Below, piece after piece: positions 34,166 to 46,589 of a stretch of DNA of 64,000 nucleotides. The stretch spans positions 6,665,501 to 6,729,500 of the forward strand of contig CM076153.1 of the NCBI GenBank assembly GCA_038025085.1. The letters run 5' to 3'. The notes below the pieces were generated by a model. That model was given only the letters and a program-made list of their open reading frames with translations, made no database searches and was not told the DNA's origin. How positions within the stretch are numbered: position 1 is the first letter of the stretch; each line of letters opens with the position of its first letter. Source of the stretch: Tetragonia tetragonoides (taxonomy: Eukaryota > Streptophyta > Magnoliopsida > Caryophyllales > Aizoaceae). Made by a program: the position numbers and the translations under genes.

Positions 34166-34615
34166 TTTTTTGACCATGTTTCTATGAGAGAAGATTTCAA
34201 ACCCAGTGAAGCTCTTTACACTGTTATCATAATCAATCTTGGACAAGCTATTAACTTTGATGCAATTGATGATATATTATTGAAAATAATCAAAACCCAG
34301 AAAAGTTATCGCCTTTTCTGATGGGTTTTTCCTCAATGTGATCAAGATTTATGGCAATGTGGATGGTTTAATTAACCAGGCAATTGAGACCCTTTTCGCT
34401 ATGCCGAGTTCTTATGTTTGGCCTTTGACGAAAACCTTTAACTTTGTGCTGGAAATTGCTCCTGAATTGTGTGTTGAGATTGATGCATGTACGGTGTAGG
34501 GTGTACCCTTAACATTATCATCAAAGGTTTGTGTCAACGTGGGTGTTCAGAGGATTCACTGCAAGTGTTCGATGAATTTCCTAAACAAGGCGTTAAATCG
34601 AATAAGCAGATAAAT
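34166..34615 (+). pseudogene. PPR remnant (copy of the 59.9-kb PPR gene)
   Basis: Aligns with 60176-60650 of the PPR gene at 59912-61153 (FKPSEALYTVII..., then LCVEIDACT and the VFDEFPKQG region). A 1-bp insertion lies near 34318 (GCCTTTTCTGATGG). About 50 bp are deleted at ~34450, joining GTGCTG to GAAATTGCTCCTG, and ~8 bp are inserted at ~34495, giving a stop. It has no start and no 3' half. It ends ~70 bp before the stop codon of the convergent dehydrogenase. It is part of a duplication that also carried dehydrogenase sequence. Confidence 0.85.
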
Positions 34616-34683
34616 AGGACTTCTGTAGTTCCATATCATCAAACAATGAGCTGGTTCATATTCATATTTAGTGATCATTATAT

Positions 34684-36451
34684 TCAAAACGGCGAAACTT
34701 TTTGACGGATGAAGAAAAGGCCAGAAGGTCCATCATTAGGCATCAAAGCAAGTTTCACTGGACTTTCAGCACCTTCCTCAACAGTTAAGTAGCCACTATT
34801 GTTGCTCGTATCTGTTTTGACATATCCAGGACACACAGAGTTGATGCGAATGGACGGATATTTCATAGCCATAATCCTTGTGTAGGCGATCAATGCTGCT
34901 TTTGAAATGAAGTAGGCAGCCATACCAGGATGCCAGTGGTCAAATGATCCATGCTTTGAATCTCTGAGGAACTCGTTGAGGACCTCGTCTATCTTTTCTT
35001 CTGTGAGGTTGTCAATATCGGTTAGCACCCTTTTAGCCCACTCATTCTTTGTGTTCTGAAATCATAAAAAAGAATGATAAAATCAAATCAGAATTTTCAG
35101 TCTTTTTCAAAAACAACCTTAAATCTAGCTGAATCATAGCAATCACTCAGAAATTATGAAACAAAGAGCCATTAGGCATCCCAGTTACCATAATAAGCAT
35201 ATGCAATGCCAGTATGACACTGTGAAGTCATGAAGCAGTTCCTCTACTGAACTTTAAAGAGATCCAAAATTGAACCAACCATATCTTCACCTTATCAGAC
35301 CTTTTTAATATCATGTCTACTAGAAATTGTTGCAGATGATAGTATGTAGGTTGGGTGCAAGCATTTCATCAAATGTTTCGTACCTTTAACTGGCCCAGAG
35401 CGGAAGAAACATTTACAATCCGTGCTGAATCTGACAGATGTAGAAGGCGCATAAGGGCTTCCGTCATTCCTTTTGCACCATAATAATTTGTTTTCAAGCA
35501 TACTTCGGCCAACTCGTCAGACTGGGTTGATATCTCATTCCATTTTACCAGGTCAAGCTGCAGCAAACACAAGACTCAATGGGACACTCCTCTTTCTCTA
35601 AATCTAAAGGGATAAATTGCTTAAATTTCCTTTCTTGGACAAAATAATTCCTATCTGCTGTCCAATTATCGTTGTTGCATATTATTTAGGAAAGAGGTTT
35701 GCCAACAATATTGACAGCCTTCCCGATTTTCTAGAAATAGGAAGAGGTTTGAACTGAAGGAATTACATGAAGCAGCAGACCAACCTGACCACTCGCAATA
35801 TTAGACTCATTTGGAAGTATTTATAAACTGAAGGAATTACATGACGCGTAAGACCAACCAACCTGACCACTCTTAATAGCTGCCTTCTGAGCCTCAAAAT
35901 CTACTATCGATCCAGTAATCCCTGCATTGTTCACCTGCAAAACATAGTACTACTGTCAGTGTCTATCAGTACGCATTTTTCATCCGAGTTTCACCATTGT
36001 TGTATAGTCTTAACTCTAGACAGTCCAGAATTCGATCAATTGAAAACTGCTAATACTTGTAAATAATATACCAAGATATCAAGCTTGCCAAACTGGGACT
36101 TGACATAATCAGCAAGGGAAACCCTGCTGTTGGGATCAGTCACATCAAGCTGATGAAAAACCACAGAATCAGAAAACCCCAAGTCCTTGAGTTTCTGAAC
36201 AGCTTCGATACCCTTGTTTTCATCCCTAGCTGTTAAAACCACCATCACCCCATTTGAAGCTAATTGTTTGCATATTCCAACACCAACGCCTTTGTTTGCT
36301 CCTGTGACTACAGCATACCTGACCAAAAGAACAAGAAGAAGAATCCAGAGAGCTATGAGCTTTTTCAAGTTAGGATCAGATTCGAGAGAAAAGAGAGAAT
36401 TAAAAGAGATGTGTACCTCTTTGTTGTGAGAAAGGAGGAAGCTTCAGCCAT
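34684..36451 (-). CDS. Short-chain dehydrogenase/reductase (neomenthol/salutaridine-type), five exons
   Basis: Exons on the minus strand: 36417-36451, 36072-36318, 35863-35934, 35384-35557, 34684-35055. These total 900 nt, or 299 residues plus stop, all in frame with GT-AG borders. The protein starts [20 protein letters not shown]. It has the cofactor motif TGANKGVG, Asp in [12 protein letters not shown], Ser in IVNVSSALG, the catalytic YFISK and PGYVKTD. This is the classical NADPH-dependent SDR fold of the menthol/salutaridine/isopiperitenone reductase-like group, usually cytosolic carbonyl reductases. The substrate cannot be deduced. A part-duplicated sequence follows exon 3, giving a second possible donor. 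A broken copy of exons 1-2 lies at 61.3-61.7 kb. Appears intact. Confidence 0.92.
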
Positions 36452-37329
36452 TTGTTCATGAAATTTGGGAGCTTTGAAGCCAGGAGATATGATGAGTTAG
36501 ACTTACCTAGGATACATTTTACTATTTCACTTTTAGTATCAACCTCTCACTTATTAATCAAAGTTTAGGACCACTTGTAGTAATATTTCCAAGAATTGGA
36601 TGTATACTTCAGAAATGGTGATCAAAAAATCTCAATGCCTAGGGTGGTGGCCTCTAATGCAGATGGGAAGAGCAACAACCTCAAATGTCCCCAAGTATGA
36701 CAGTCTAAAATTATTTTCAACTAGAAAAGAATTAAACTGAACTGATTTTTACTTAACTTTTAGTCGTTTAAAACTCGTTCAAACATATTTAATATTAGAT
36801 TAATTTGAAAATATGCTTTGAAGTATTTCCAATGACATAACTATTATCATAAATTTATTTTGGAATAAAAAATTATTTGAGTGATAAATTTCACATGAAA
36901 CTAAATTTAATTCAAATTAAGCTGAGAAAATAGAGCCTTAATAGTGTGGTATGTAGATTTGGGAAGACCATAAAATAGCTTATAAGTTGTGGATTCAGAA
37001 GCTTTTTTTTCAAGTGCTACTCTCACAAGCATCTAAAATTAAGCTATTGGGCTCACAACATATAAACTTTCCAAAACATGCATAATTGTAACAAAAAGAC
37101 GAGCAAGTCTTGAGACCAACTCAAAGAAAAATAAGGATATTATTTAGAAATGTAGGGATCATCCATTATGAATCGTGACCTTTGTAACCTTGTTCTACTA
37201 AAAACAATCCGTCTTGTGTGAGGCCGCCTCACCTTGAGGCCTTATGTACACTAAAAGGCTAGAAGCCTAGGCCCACGTCCCAACTAAAACAACCTCAAAC
37301 GCGCGTCCAAATCATTCCACCTAGCCCAA
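36452..37329. other. Upstream region of the dehydrogenase, no gene seen
   Basis: AT-rich DNA with no convincing reading frame. It should contain the dehydrogenase promoter, but I could not pick out elements with confidence. Confidence 0.5.
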
Positions 37330-40300
37330 ACAAAAACAAAAACAAAAAAAGCGGAGAAATTTAATGTCCTCTCTCTCTCCTCAAACGGTTAACAAAACAT
37401 GCCTCTCTTTCACTCTCTCTCTCCTCAAACCGAAGCTCGCTCTCACTCTCTCTCCTCAAAATCAAGATTTTTCAGGCAATTTCATTGCTCAAATTCGCAA
37501 AATTAGCTACTTAGAAACGCAAAATCGATTTCAAATCAAAATTCGTGTTTAAATTTCCACGAAAATTCAACTTTTGACCTAGATTTCGCCTTTTTTTGAG
37601 CTGGTTTGTTTAGCAACAATGGTGAAGGAAAAGCACGTCGCGAGGAAGCCAATTACAATACAATCAACAATGTAAGGTATCACTATTTTGTTACTTAAAC
37701 TTCCATCAATTTTACTTGCATTCACTCCTTTTTTTCGAAAATTGTAAGGTACTAGTGTCATGGTTTTAGATAGATCTAGTTTAGTAGTATCAGTATTAAG
37801 GTTTTAGCTTACAAGTATCATTATCTAGGTTTTACCTTACAATTATCATTTTCACTTATTTGAGTTCTGGTATTGATGTTTGTTACTTATGTTAACCATA
37901 ATTTGCGTTTTATAAATAAGTAAGTACTTTGTTTGTGTAGTATGAGTTTTCGTGTATGTTATGTTAGTTTCCATATCTAGTATTGGTTTTTATAAGTGTA
38001 GTATCAGTTATTTTGTTTCTAGTATGAGTTATGATAGTGCACAGTTTTGTAAGATAATGTTTGTCTTTTGGTTGATTTTTATCATACTCTCACGCTTTTT
38101 GTTGTTGCCCGTGATCATCTATTACTGTCAATGTCTCCGGCAATATGTTGTATTAGTTTCTATGTCTAGTATTGATTTTTAAAAGTGTGGTATCAGTTAT
38201 TTTGTTTCTGGTATGAGTTATGACAATGCACAGTTTTGTAAGATGATGTTTGTCTTTTGGTTGGTTTTTATCAAAATGTGAAGTATCAGAGTTTGGATGA
38301 GCTCATAACTGATTGAATATTTGTCACTTTACCATTAGACAACGCTTGAGGACTTGATTATAGCTTCTAACAAATTTCATTAGTATTAGATTATAGTATT
38401 AGTATTCACTACTTGTGTCTTGTGGTATGACTTGTGTTCTATTTACTTGATTCCAGAAACTCAAGCGAGCTCTTCAACTCTTTAAAAGAAATTACAACCC
38501 CGGATTAGAAATACTGTGGCAAATCGTAATCCTCCGAAAAAGACATCTTCCAAAAAACAAAAAAGTGAGGGATTCAAGGACGCTAAGCCTACATTAATCA
38601 ACATGATTGCCGAAGAGCACAAGAAGGAAGTTGAGAAAAAGAAGCAACAAAAAGCAGAAGAGAAGAAGAAGGAGAAAGAAGAAAACAAGCAAGTTGCTGA
38701 GGCCAAGAAAAAGGGAAAGAAAGATGAAATGGTAGAGACAAAAGGGGAATGAAATATTTATGGAACTAAAGTTGTAAATGACATTTTAGTATATTACTAG
38801 ATGTGTTTTAGTTTAGTATCAAGTTTAGCTGACCTGGTATCATATATTGCATCTCATGTATGCTTTTGTTGTGTTTTAAAGATGGTATCAGTGGATGTGC
38901 CAATGAAGCTCTGGTTGGTATTAGTGGATGTGGCAATGAATGTGACTAGAGTTGGTTTGTAGTAATTTTCTGTTTGAGCAGGTTTTTGAAAAGTCGATAA
39001 CTTGGGATGCCCAAATTCAAGGAAAACTCTGCCGGATTTCTGACTTGATATGGTTTGATATATTCATAAGGAAACTCAACTGCTTCCATTGCTCATTGGA
39101 ACACAAGTATCACTAATAGCAAACATCAAAAAACTAATACAAGTAGATACCACAAACTATTTTTACTGATACCACATGTATTAAAACTTATACCAGAGAT
39201 GTTAAAACTGATACCAGAGATATTGAACAGAAGTATCACTAATGGCACACATCCAAAAACTAATACAAGTAGATACCAAAAACTATTTTTACTGATACCA
39301 CATGAATTAAAGTTGATACCAGAGATATTGAAATTGATACCAGAGATATCGAAATTGATACCAGAGATATCAAATCTGATACTAGAGATATTAAAACTGA
39401 TACCACATATATTAAAACTAATACCAAAAATATTTAAACTAAAAACATATATTAAAATGATACACACATTCAAAAACGAAGACCACAAATATTAAAAATG
39501 ATACCAGAGATAGTAAACCAATACCACAAATATTAAACTAATACAACTGATCTTATAACTGATACTGCCAATACAGAGGACATAATAGCCAAAGAATCCA
39601 TTGATAACCGTCAACAACTTATAATATTCATGTGTTAACAAAACAAATTTAGTAAATGATATTGGTATCAATTTTTACCACTGTGTATCAAGGTTTTACA
39701 TACTGAAGTATCAGGTTTACAAAACCTTTATATCAACTCAGTATCGAAACATGGTATCAATTCTAATGATCAAAAATGTGTCTAAAAAATGGTTACAGCT
39801 GGAGACTTGGAACCAATCTCTCTCACTGCAACTGCACTTGATCATTGACCCTTGGTCTTTAGAACAGTCTTCTTTTCCTTCTTTGCTTTTTTACCATCAA
39901 AATGACATTTGATCCTTTTGATTCTGTCTTTATAACTGGCCGTGTGGAATCCAAAATCATAGGATGCTGATTAGTAAAACTAGTTACCCTAGGCTGCTGA
40001 TGTGAATGTTCCGAACAAGCTCTATCAGAGTAAACAATTTCATCAATCGAAACAACAACGCGACTGTATATATCATCAATAGTAGCATTCATTAAACCTA
40101 AAAAACGATCCAACTGCATCAGAATCTGATTCGTTGTCTATCTCATTCGCTTTTATCTACAATAGTAGAATTACTTCACCTGAGATATCAAAAAACCTTT
40201 TACTTGCATGAACTGCATCCTGACACAATAATCAAAACTATATACAGACAAGTATTACTTTATTACATCCATGTATCACTTTTAGCCTATAAGGTATCAC

Positions 40301-41150
40301 ATTTTAATAATAGCTTGCATAAAACTGCACATTGGCACATTAATAATAACGACTTTCACAATTCAATTATCAACTAGTGGTATAACATTAAGACTACTGC
40401 AAAAATCACATATAGATTGTACAAAATTGCATAAAGCATCTAAGGTATCAATTTCCTTACATACATCCTTGTATTACTTTATTGCATCCATGTATCACTT
40501 TTATCCTATCACGTATCACATTTTAATAATAACTTGTATAAACTGCACATTGGAACATTAATAACATATTTCACAATTCAATTATCAAACACAACTATCA
40601 CCTATAAAAATACTGCAAAACTCATATAGTTGCATAAACGCTACAGAATCAAACACATCAAATTGACATCAAATTGAAAATAAACAATGGAAAACAAGTA
40701 TTATTAACATTAAACTGAAATTAAACAGGAGAACACTAACCTTCATTGGCCATAGGAAGCTCAGAATCAACCAAATCACAATCTAAATTGGACATAGGAA
40801 GCTCCAAATCTAGCCCTAAACTTTGATTTTCACAATCTAAAATAAGTATCAATGGAGAAAATCGAAATAATAAAATTTTGTTTCAATGGAGAGATGTCAG
40901 GGTGACAGAATTGAATTTACCTGAATTGAGATTGAGATAATAAAGCTGGAGAATCGAGCTCCGAGAGAAGAACAACGTGGGCAGGAGAAGTACGCAAGAT
41001 GGAGAAGAAAGAGAGAGAGAGAAGAGCTTGAAAATTTTGGGCTGAAAAAAAAAATTTGAAAAGCTGACGTCACTATACGCGGCCGCACATTGAGAACGCC
41101 GCATTTAAATTTTTGCGAACTAAAAAGTGTCCATAGTCTTATCAAAAGTT
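37330..41150. mobile_element. GTATCA-rich repeat region, probable non-autonomous transposon
   Basis: About 3.8 kb dominated by short motifs around GGTATCAGT. These read mostly on the plus strand at 37670-38900, on the opposite strand (CTGATACCAGAGATATT) at 39100-39560, and on the plus strand again at 39660-40520. Internal duplications: ~38020-38085 with ~38210-38275; ~39110-39225 with ~39235-39350; ~40265-40370 with ~40490-40590. Gene-like edges exist: a CTCTCTC-rich leader at 37364-37460, an ATG at 37619 opening a short frame (VKEKHVARKP) before a likely intron, and a Lys/Glu-rich frame at ~38519-38752. No transposase was recognised and the terminal repeats were not found, so the class is unknown. 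Confidence 0.5.
38516..38752 (+). other. Lys/Glu-rich open frame within the GTATCA region
   Basis: 78 codons, highly charged (KKKQQKAEEKKKEKEENKQ), with coiled-coil-like composition. It follows a plausible acceptor (TTCCAG at ~38457), so it could be the last exon of a transposon-carried or captured gene beginning near 37619. No family is recognised. The low-complexity composition makes the call weak. Confidence 0.25.
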
Positions 41151-41293
41151 ATGCCAACACCGTCTTAAAAAAAACAAAGAAAAAAAAAAGGAGGAAACAA
41201 TGGACAGCATGACGAATCAGTTCTCTTGCCTCATCAGATTGTAAGTTTGTAACGACCTTTTTATGGATGAAGTGTGTTGCACTGTAATGTTAC

Positions 41294-41815
41294 CATGGTC
41301 AATCCTTAACAAAGAAGAGAAAATGGCTACATTCCTCTCACAAAACCCAATGGTACTTCATTCTCAATCATCAACAAGCTCTCCAACACTTATCCCTTCA
41401 ATATTATTCATCCCCAAATTCGACCCATCAAAGTTTATTAAACATAATCACCCAAAACCCTCTTAAAACCCTTAATTTTCGTCTAAATTCCCTTATAGAT
41501 TCTTTCAACCCCTATAATTGCGAGCCCACGCCAAATGCCTATCAATTTGTAATCGAAACCCTAATTCAGAATTCCCAATTCAATAATCTCAACAATGTTC
41601 TCTCTCACCTCCAAAACGTTGACAAATTCGAGACCCCAGAACGTATTTTTGTTGATTTGGTTAGGGTTTATGCGCAAAAAGGCATTGTTTTTGAAGCTCT
41701 TGATTTGCTCTTTAAATTACCCAGTTTCAGGTGCGTTCCCACTGTTAATTCACTTAATTTTTAGTGCATTTGGTTCTTTATAGAAACAGTGAATGTGTGA
41801 AATTTGCTCCAAGGG
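41294..41815 (+). pseudogene. PPR gene copy C, 5' fragment
   Basis: Aligns with the first ~560 bp of the intact PPR gene at 21438 (CTTATCCCTTCAATATTATTCA, CCAAATGCCTATCAATTTGT, GAACGTATTTTTGTTGATTT). Start region GTTACCATGGTC at ~41289. It carries several small indels and stops (for example a TAA at ~41464). The homology ends abruptly at ~41815 (AAATTTGCTCCAAGG). The rest of the gene is gone. It is more diverged from copy B than copy A is, so it derives from an older duplication. Confidence 0.85.
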
Positions 41816-42237
41816 GCCTGTATTTACATAACATTACTAACTTGATAGTGACTAAAGTTCAAATATTACATCATGAATATTTGGTTTAGACAATCCAACA
41901 ACAGTTCAGAACTCTTCTAGAGTTCCATTGAATAATCAACAGGACTGAGTCTCTCATCCTATTAGTTGGCACTGTCTGGAGATTAGTTTTAGTATTGTGT
42001 TCATCCATCCAATTTAAATCATCCCAAATTTTAGACTGTCTGGAAATCATGAAGCCGTGAAGTAGTAGTTGTTCAGACTTGACAAATCATAGTGCCGTAA
42101 CCGTATGCTGTGAGCTTAGCTTGGGCTTGACTTCACAAGTCTCCTATCAAAAGTCTTAACGTATTTCATGGATATGACTTCCTTGTTTGATTTGAGAAGT
42201 CCTTGGGATACAACTGGAATTAAGCAAGGGGTCACGG
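41816..42237. other. Spacer upstream of receptor-kinase copy 3
   Basis: No gene. About 41890-41965 loosely resembles the callose synthase 3' flank at 16270-16345 (TCCAACAACAG / TCTAACAACAT; AGAGTTCCAT). From ~42040 (AAATCATGAAGCCGTGA) it aligns with 19540 and 48710, the far-upstream part of the shared receptor-kinase 5' region. Confidence 0.45.
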
Positions 42238-42417
42238 TAACAAAATTCTCTGTCCATATGTTCATCTTCACTATCATAGATCCCACCATTGGCAAAGGGT
42301 AATCCGGCGTAGATCACACGGTAACGGACTAACGGTAGTAGCTTCAGTCTCATTATATATGAGCTCCAAAGAGTTCTGTTTCAGGAAGAGAATACCCACG
42401 TAGGCCAGTTTTACAAA
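42238..42417 (+). promoter_or_regulatory. Conserved promoter block, receptor-kinase copy 3
   Basis: Shared elements: TTCTCTGTCCATATG, ATCTTCACTATCATAGATCC, CGTAGATCACACGGTAACGG, TATA box TATATAT at ~42354-42360, and a TTCTGTTTCAGGAAGAG leader. The ATG lies ~58 bp after the TATA box. Confidence 0.5.
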
Positions 42418-45400
42418 ATGGGAATTCATGTCATTAATCTCTATACAATTTTGATCATTTCATTTATACATTATTTTAACCCAAAACTCCTTGTCATTTC
42501 TAGATCCATAGGTGGTCATGACCTAGGGACTAATAACGACCGTCTTGCCCTCTTAGCAATCAAGTCTCTGATTACTCATGACCCTCAAGGTGTTTTGAGC
42601 TCATGGAATGACTCTCTTCACTTTTGTCAGTGGCAAGGTGTCACTTGTGGTGCTAGGCTGCATCAAAGACGAAGAGTTGTTGCCTTAAATATTACTTCTA
42701 AAAATTTGGTGGGAAATTTGTCTCCTTATGTGGGGAACTTGAGTTTCCTTCACAGTCTTTTTTTACCCAACAATAGTCTTCAAGGTCAAATACCACCTCA
42801 AATTGGTAAATTGTTTAGGCTACGCACTCTACAATTAGGGATGAACTCCTTCGAAGGGGAAATTCCAGCCAACATATCTCGTTGCTTAAATCTTAAGAAT
42901 CTTGGCCTAAGTACGAACCATCTTACAGGAACCATTCCGCCTGAACTTGGCTTTCTGTCTAACTTGGTAACATTATCCATTCATAGAAACACATTGACAG
43001 GCAACCTCCTAAACATCATCATGAATATGACTTCTCTGCAAGTGTTGTCTGCTCGTATTAATTCCTTTCAAGGAAGCATTCCAGACGGTATTGGCCAACT
43101 TAAAAGTTTAAGTTATATTGCCGTTGAAGAAACTAAACTTTCAGGTACTATTCCTTCATCCTTTTACAATCTTTCTTCTCTCCAAGTTATCGATTTGTCA
43201 TACAACCAACTTGAAGGAAGCCTCCCAGTTGATGTTGGGTTTCGTTTTCCCCGGCTCACCACTTTCAAAATAGGTGGAAATTTCTTTCATGGACATGTTC
43301 CAGTCTCACTCTCCAACCTTACTCAGCTTCAATCATTCTTTATCGGTTCTAACAATTTCACTGGTAAATTTAGGTTTAGTGCTACAAGCATGCCCAATTT
43401 GACAGATATTTACATCGCATATAACTACTTAGGCACAGGAGAAGCTGGTGATTTAAACTTTATAAACACTCTTTCTAATTGTAGTCAGTTGCAACGTGTA
43501 GTATGTGGTATTAACAACTTTGGGGGGTATCTACCTTATTTCCTCGGTAACTGGTCAACTAAACTCACAGCTATAGATTTCCAGCAAAATCAGATTACCA
43601 GAAACATTCCACCTGGGTTATTCAACCTTGTTAACTTAGAGATACTATACTTGGCCGATAATGACCTGACTGGATATCTTTCACCTCAAATTGGACAGCT
43701 AACCAACTTGGAAACCTTTCTATGCAGCAAGAACAGTCTAAGTGGAAGTATTCCTCACTCGCTAGGGAATTTATCACGACTAAGTAGATTACAATTGGAT
43801 AATAACAATTTTGAAGGAATGATACCTTCAAGTCTAGGAAAACTGTACGAGCCTATTATACTTGTTTCTTTCGCAAAATAATCTCACTGGTGCACTGCCT
43901 CCTCGTCTATTCCATGCTGCAATGTTAGTTCATCTAGCTTTGAGTCAAAACACGCTACAAGGAAACGTACCAGTGGAAATTGGTCAGTTGAGGAATTTAG
44001 TGTTTTTGGCTATATCAGCAAATGCTTTCTCTGGGGAACTTCCAAGTAGCCTCAGTAGTTGCATTGACCTTTCTTATCTATATGTGGAACGGAACTGCTT
44101 CAACGGATCTATCCCTCAATCTTTCAAGTCTTTAACCGGTCTTCAGAATCTGAACCTGTCTCACAACAGATTGTCTGGACAAATTCCAAACTTCTTGTCT
44201 AATTTTCCCTTGATGGATCTTGATTTATCTTTTAATAACTTGGAGGGAGAAGTTCCTAGAAAAGGAGCCTTTGCAAATGTAAGTGCAGTGTCTGTTTCTG
44301 GGAATTCTGAGCTTTGTGGAGGCATTCCTGAGCTTCATTTGCCAAGATGCCCAGCTGGTGCTCATGGGTTGTCTATTAAAGTGACCTTGATCATTGGGGT
44401 AGCTTGTTTGGTTGTTGTTGTATCCATAGTGTCATCTATGTACCTACTTTTTTGTAGGAGAGAAAAGAACAAGCTACCCTGGGATTCATTAATGGGCGAG
44501 CACTTCCCGAAGCTGTCTTATGACATGATTTTGAATGCTACGAATGGATTTTCTCAAGGGAATTTAGTGGGCAGAGGCCATTTTGGTTCTGTTTACAAAG
44601 GAGTGCTTGAGCCCCAGAGCATGGTTGTGGCTATCAAAGTAATTAGCATTGAAGAAGAAGGAGCTAGCAAGGGTTTTATGGCAGAGTGCAATGCGCTGAA
44701 AAATATCCGTCATAGGAATCTTGTTAAGATTGTCACTGCTTGCTCAAGTACTGATTTTCAAGGCAATGATTTCAAGGCTTTGGTGTATGAGTTTATGTCG
44801 AATGGGAATCTTCAACAGTGGATTCATGTGGATGAAGCAATGGAAGGCCAAGATAATCAACAACAAACTTTAAACCTCCTGCAAAGGTTAAACATTGCCA
44901 TTGATGTGGCCTGTGCACTAGAGTATGTGCACAATAATTGTGAAATTCCTATAATTCATTGTGATCTGAAACCGAGCAACATTCTGCTCGATGATGACAT
45001 GGTTGCGCATGTTGGAGACTTCGGGTTAGCACGATTTCAATCACATGCAAGAACGAGTAATAGTAGTTCAGTTGCACTGAAAGGGACAGTTGGATATGCT
45101 GCTCCAGGTAACTTCACTAATGCACATTCTTCATCATTTTTTCCCTTCTGCTGGCCCTCATTTTTCTGTTCGGTTAATTGGCATTGCAAAGATGATTCTC
45201 CACTCTATTTTCTCCAATTAATTTCTCAAAACATAATTGTTCTGTTTGAGACAGAGTATGGCCTAGGAAGTATGGTATCTAAGGAAGGTGACATATACAG
45301 TCACGGGATAGTTTTGATAGAGATGATGACAGCAAAAAGGCCCACAGAAACATTGTTTGGAGGAGGTCTAAACCTTCATCAATATGCAAAATTATCTCTG

Positions 45401-45865
45401 CCTGATCAACTGACAAAGATTATCGATCCAAGGCTTCTAGATGATAATGCTAATTCAAGCACAGAAATTCGGAATGAAAATCTAGCCCAGGATGGCAGAA
45501 ATTTTGAGTGCATAAAGGCTGTAATTGAAATAGCAGTGAAATGTTCAGTAGAGTCACCACAAGATCGAATGAGCACAAAAGATGCCATTAAAGGGCTACT
45601 ATCAACACGGAACAATTTTGTTAGCACAAGGCGTGGACATCCGTTTGTACGTCAAGGTACATTTGGGGCACTTTTTACAGCAAAGTATTTATGTTTAAAA
45701 CTAAAACTATCAGAAACTTGATTAGGTTTAAGGGGACGTCAAACTACTTAATAGCATGGATTTTGACGTATTGTGTCCCGGCTAGAGCATGTTTAACTTG
45801 AGCTATGTGTCAAATACTCTTCACTCATCACTAACCCTTATTTCTTGCCTGTTGCAGGAGTATAA
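42418..45865 (+). pseudogene. LRR-XII receptor kinase copy 3, near-complete with one frameshift
   Basis: The best-preserved copy. Exon 1 is 42418-45107, exon 2 is 45255-45656 and exon 3 is 45858-45865 (GA GTA TAA). Signal peptide, LRR N-cap (NNDRLALLAIKSLITHDP, CQWQGVTC), ~20 LRRs, a membrane helix (VTLIIGVACLVVVVSIVSSM) and a kinase with GRGHFGSVYKG, VAIKVI, HCDLKPSNILLD (non-RD) and DFG. The only disabling lesion I see is one extra base near 43835-43850 (GGAAAACTGTACGAGCC against GGAAATTGTACTAGTA in copy 4). It splits the frame into 42418-43881 and 43862-45721. Without it the three exons would total 1033 codons, normal for EFR-like receptors. It may be a recent null, a polymorphism or a sequencing error. 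Confidence 0.9.
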
Positions 45866-46589
45866 ACTCTCTGTCTATGCTAGGTAAAAGAAGAAGATAA
45901 GACCACTGCAGTTTAGGTTCCATCTAAAATAACTGGTTCGTGACTGTATGCTTTCAGACGCCAACAAAGGGTTTAAGTGTATCGACAATATGGTAATTAT
46001 ACTAAATTGTTTGGTGCCTATCATTTATGTAATATTACTGTTCCTTGAATGGTGTCCCTTTTCCCTATTTGGTGACATAAAGTGCTTTTGAATAGAAGGT
46101 AATACAGTTTGAATTCTGAAATGCTAAACCAGAAATTCAAGACTAACCTATGGTCTGTATGTGCTCAATTGTGATTTAGCTTTTCAATCATTCTGTAATA
46201 TAATGACAAAGTTCTTTACTCATTATGTAAAAGCATGTTCAAAGTCATTCTGTAATATTACTGTTCCTTGAATGGTTTTACGGTTTTCACACAATACAGA
46301 TCATAGTATTAGTGTCGCATAATAATGTGCTCTAGTTTGATTCGGTTCTTTTCATTTTTTTTGGAGCATGTTTAAAGAGTTTCTGCATAATGACACTACA
46401 TCAGCTTAGTGACCTTTGATCAGTTTAAGGCCTGTCAAGTGTCAACTGACCATGCCAGATTACAATCTGCAACGTAAAGGGCATGGAGTAGATTTACTCT
46501 GTGAGGCCTGTGGTTTCCCTTCTTAATAAACTGAGCCAGTGAAACAAAATTTTTGAAGAATTATCCAAAAGCATTGTAAAGAGATTAGC
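45866..46589. other. 3' flank of receptor-kinase copy 3
   Basis: Aligns with the 3' flanks of copies 2, 4 and 5 (ACTGTATGCTTTCAGACGCC, GGTTTTCACACAATACAGATC). A local duplication places TCATTCTGTAATAT near 46190 and again near 46245. No gene. Confidence 0.6.

Noticed and set aside
39126..39495. Overlapping open frames on both strands rich in Ile/Asn/Ser or Leu/Ile/Pro
   Set aside because: Both are translations of a short repeat lacking stop codons. They have no sequence complexity and no start context.
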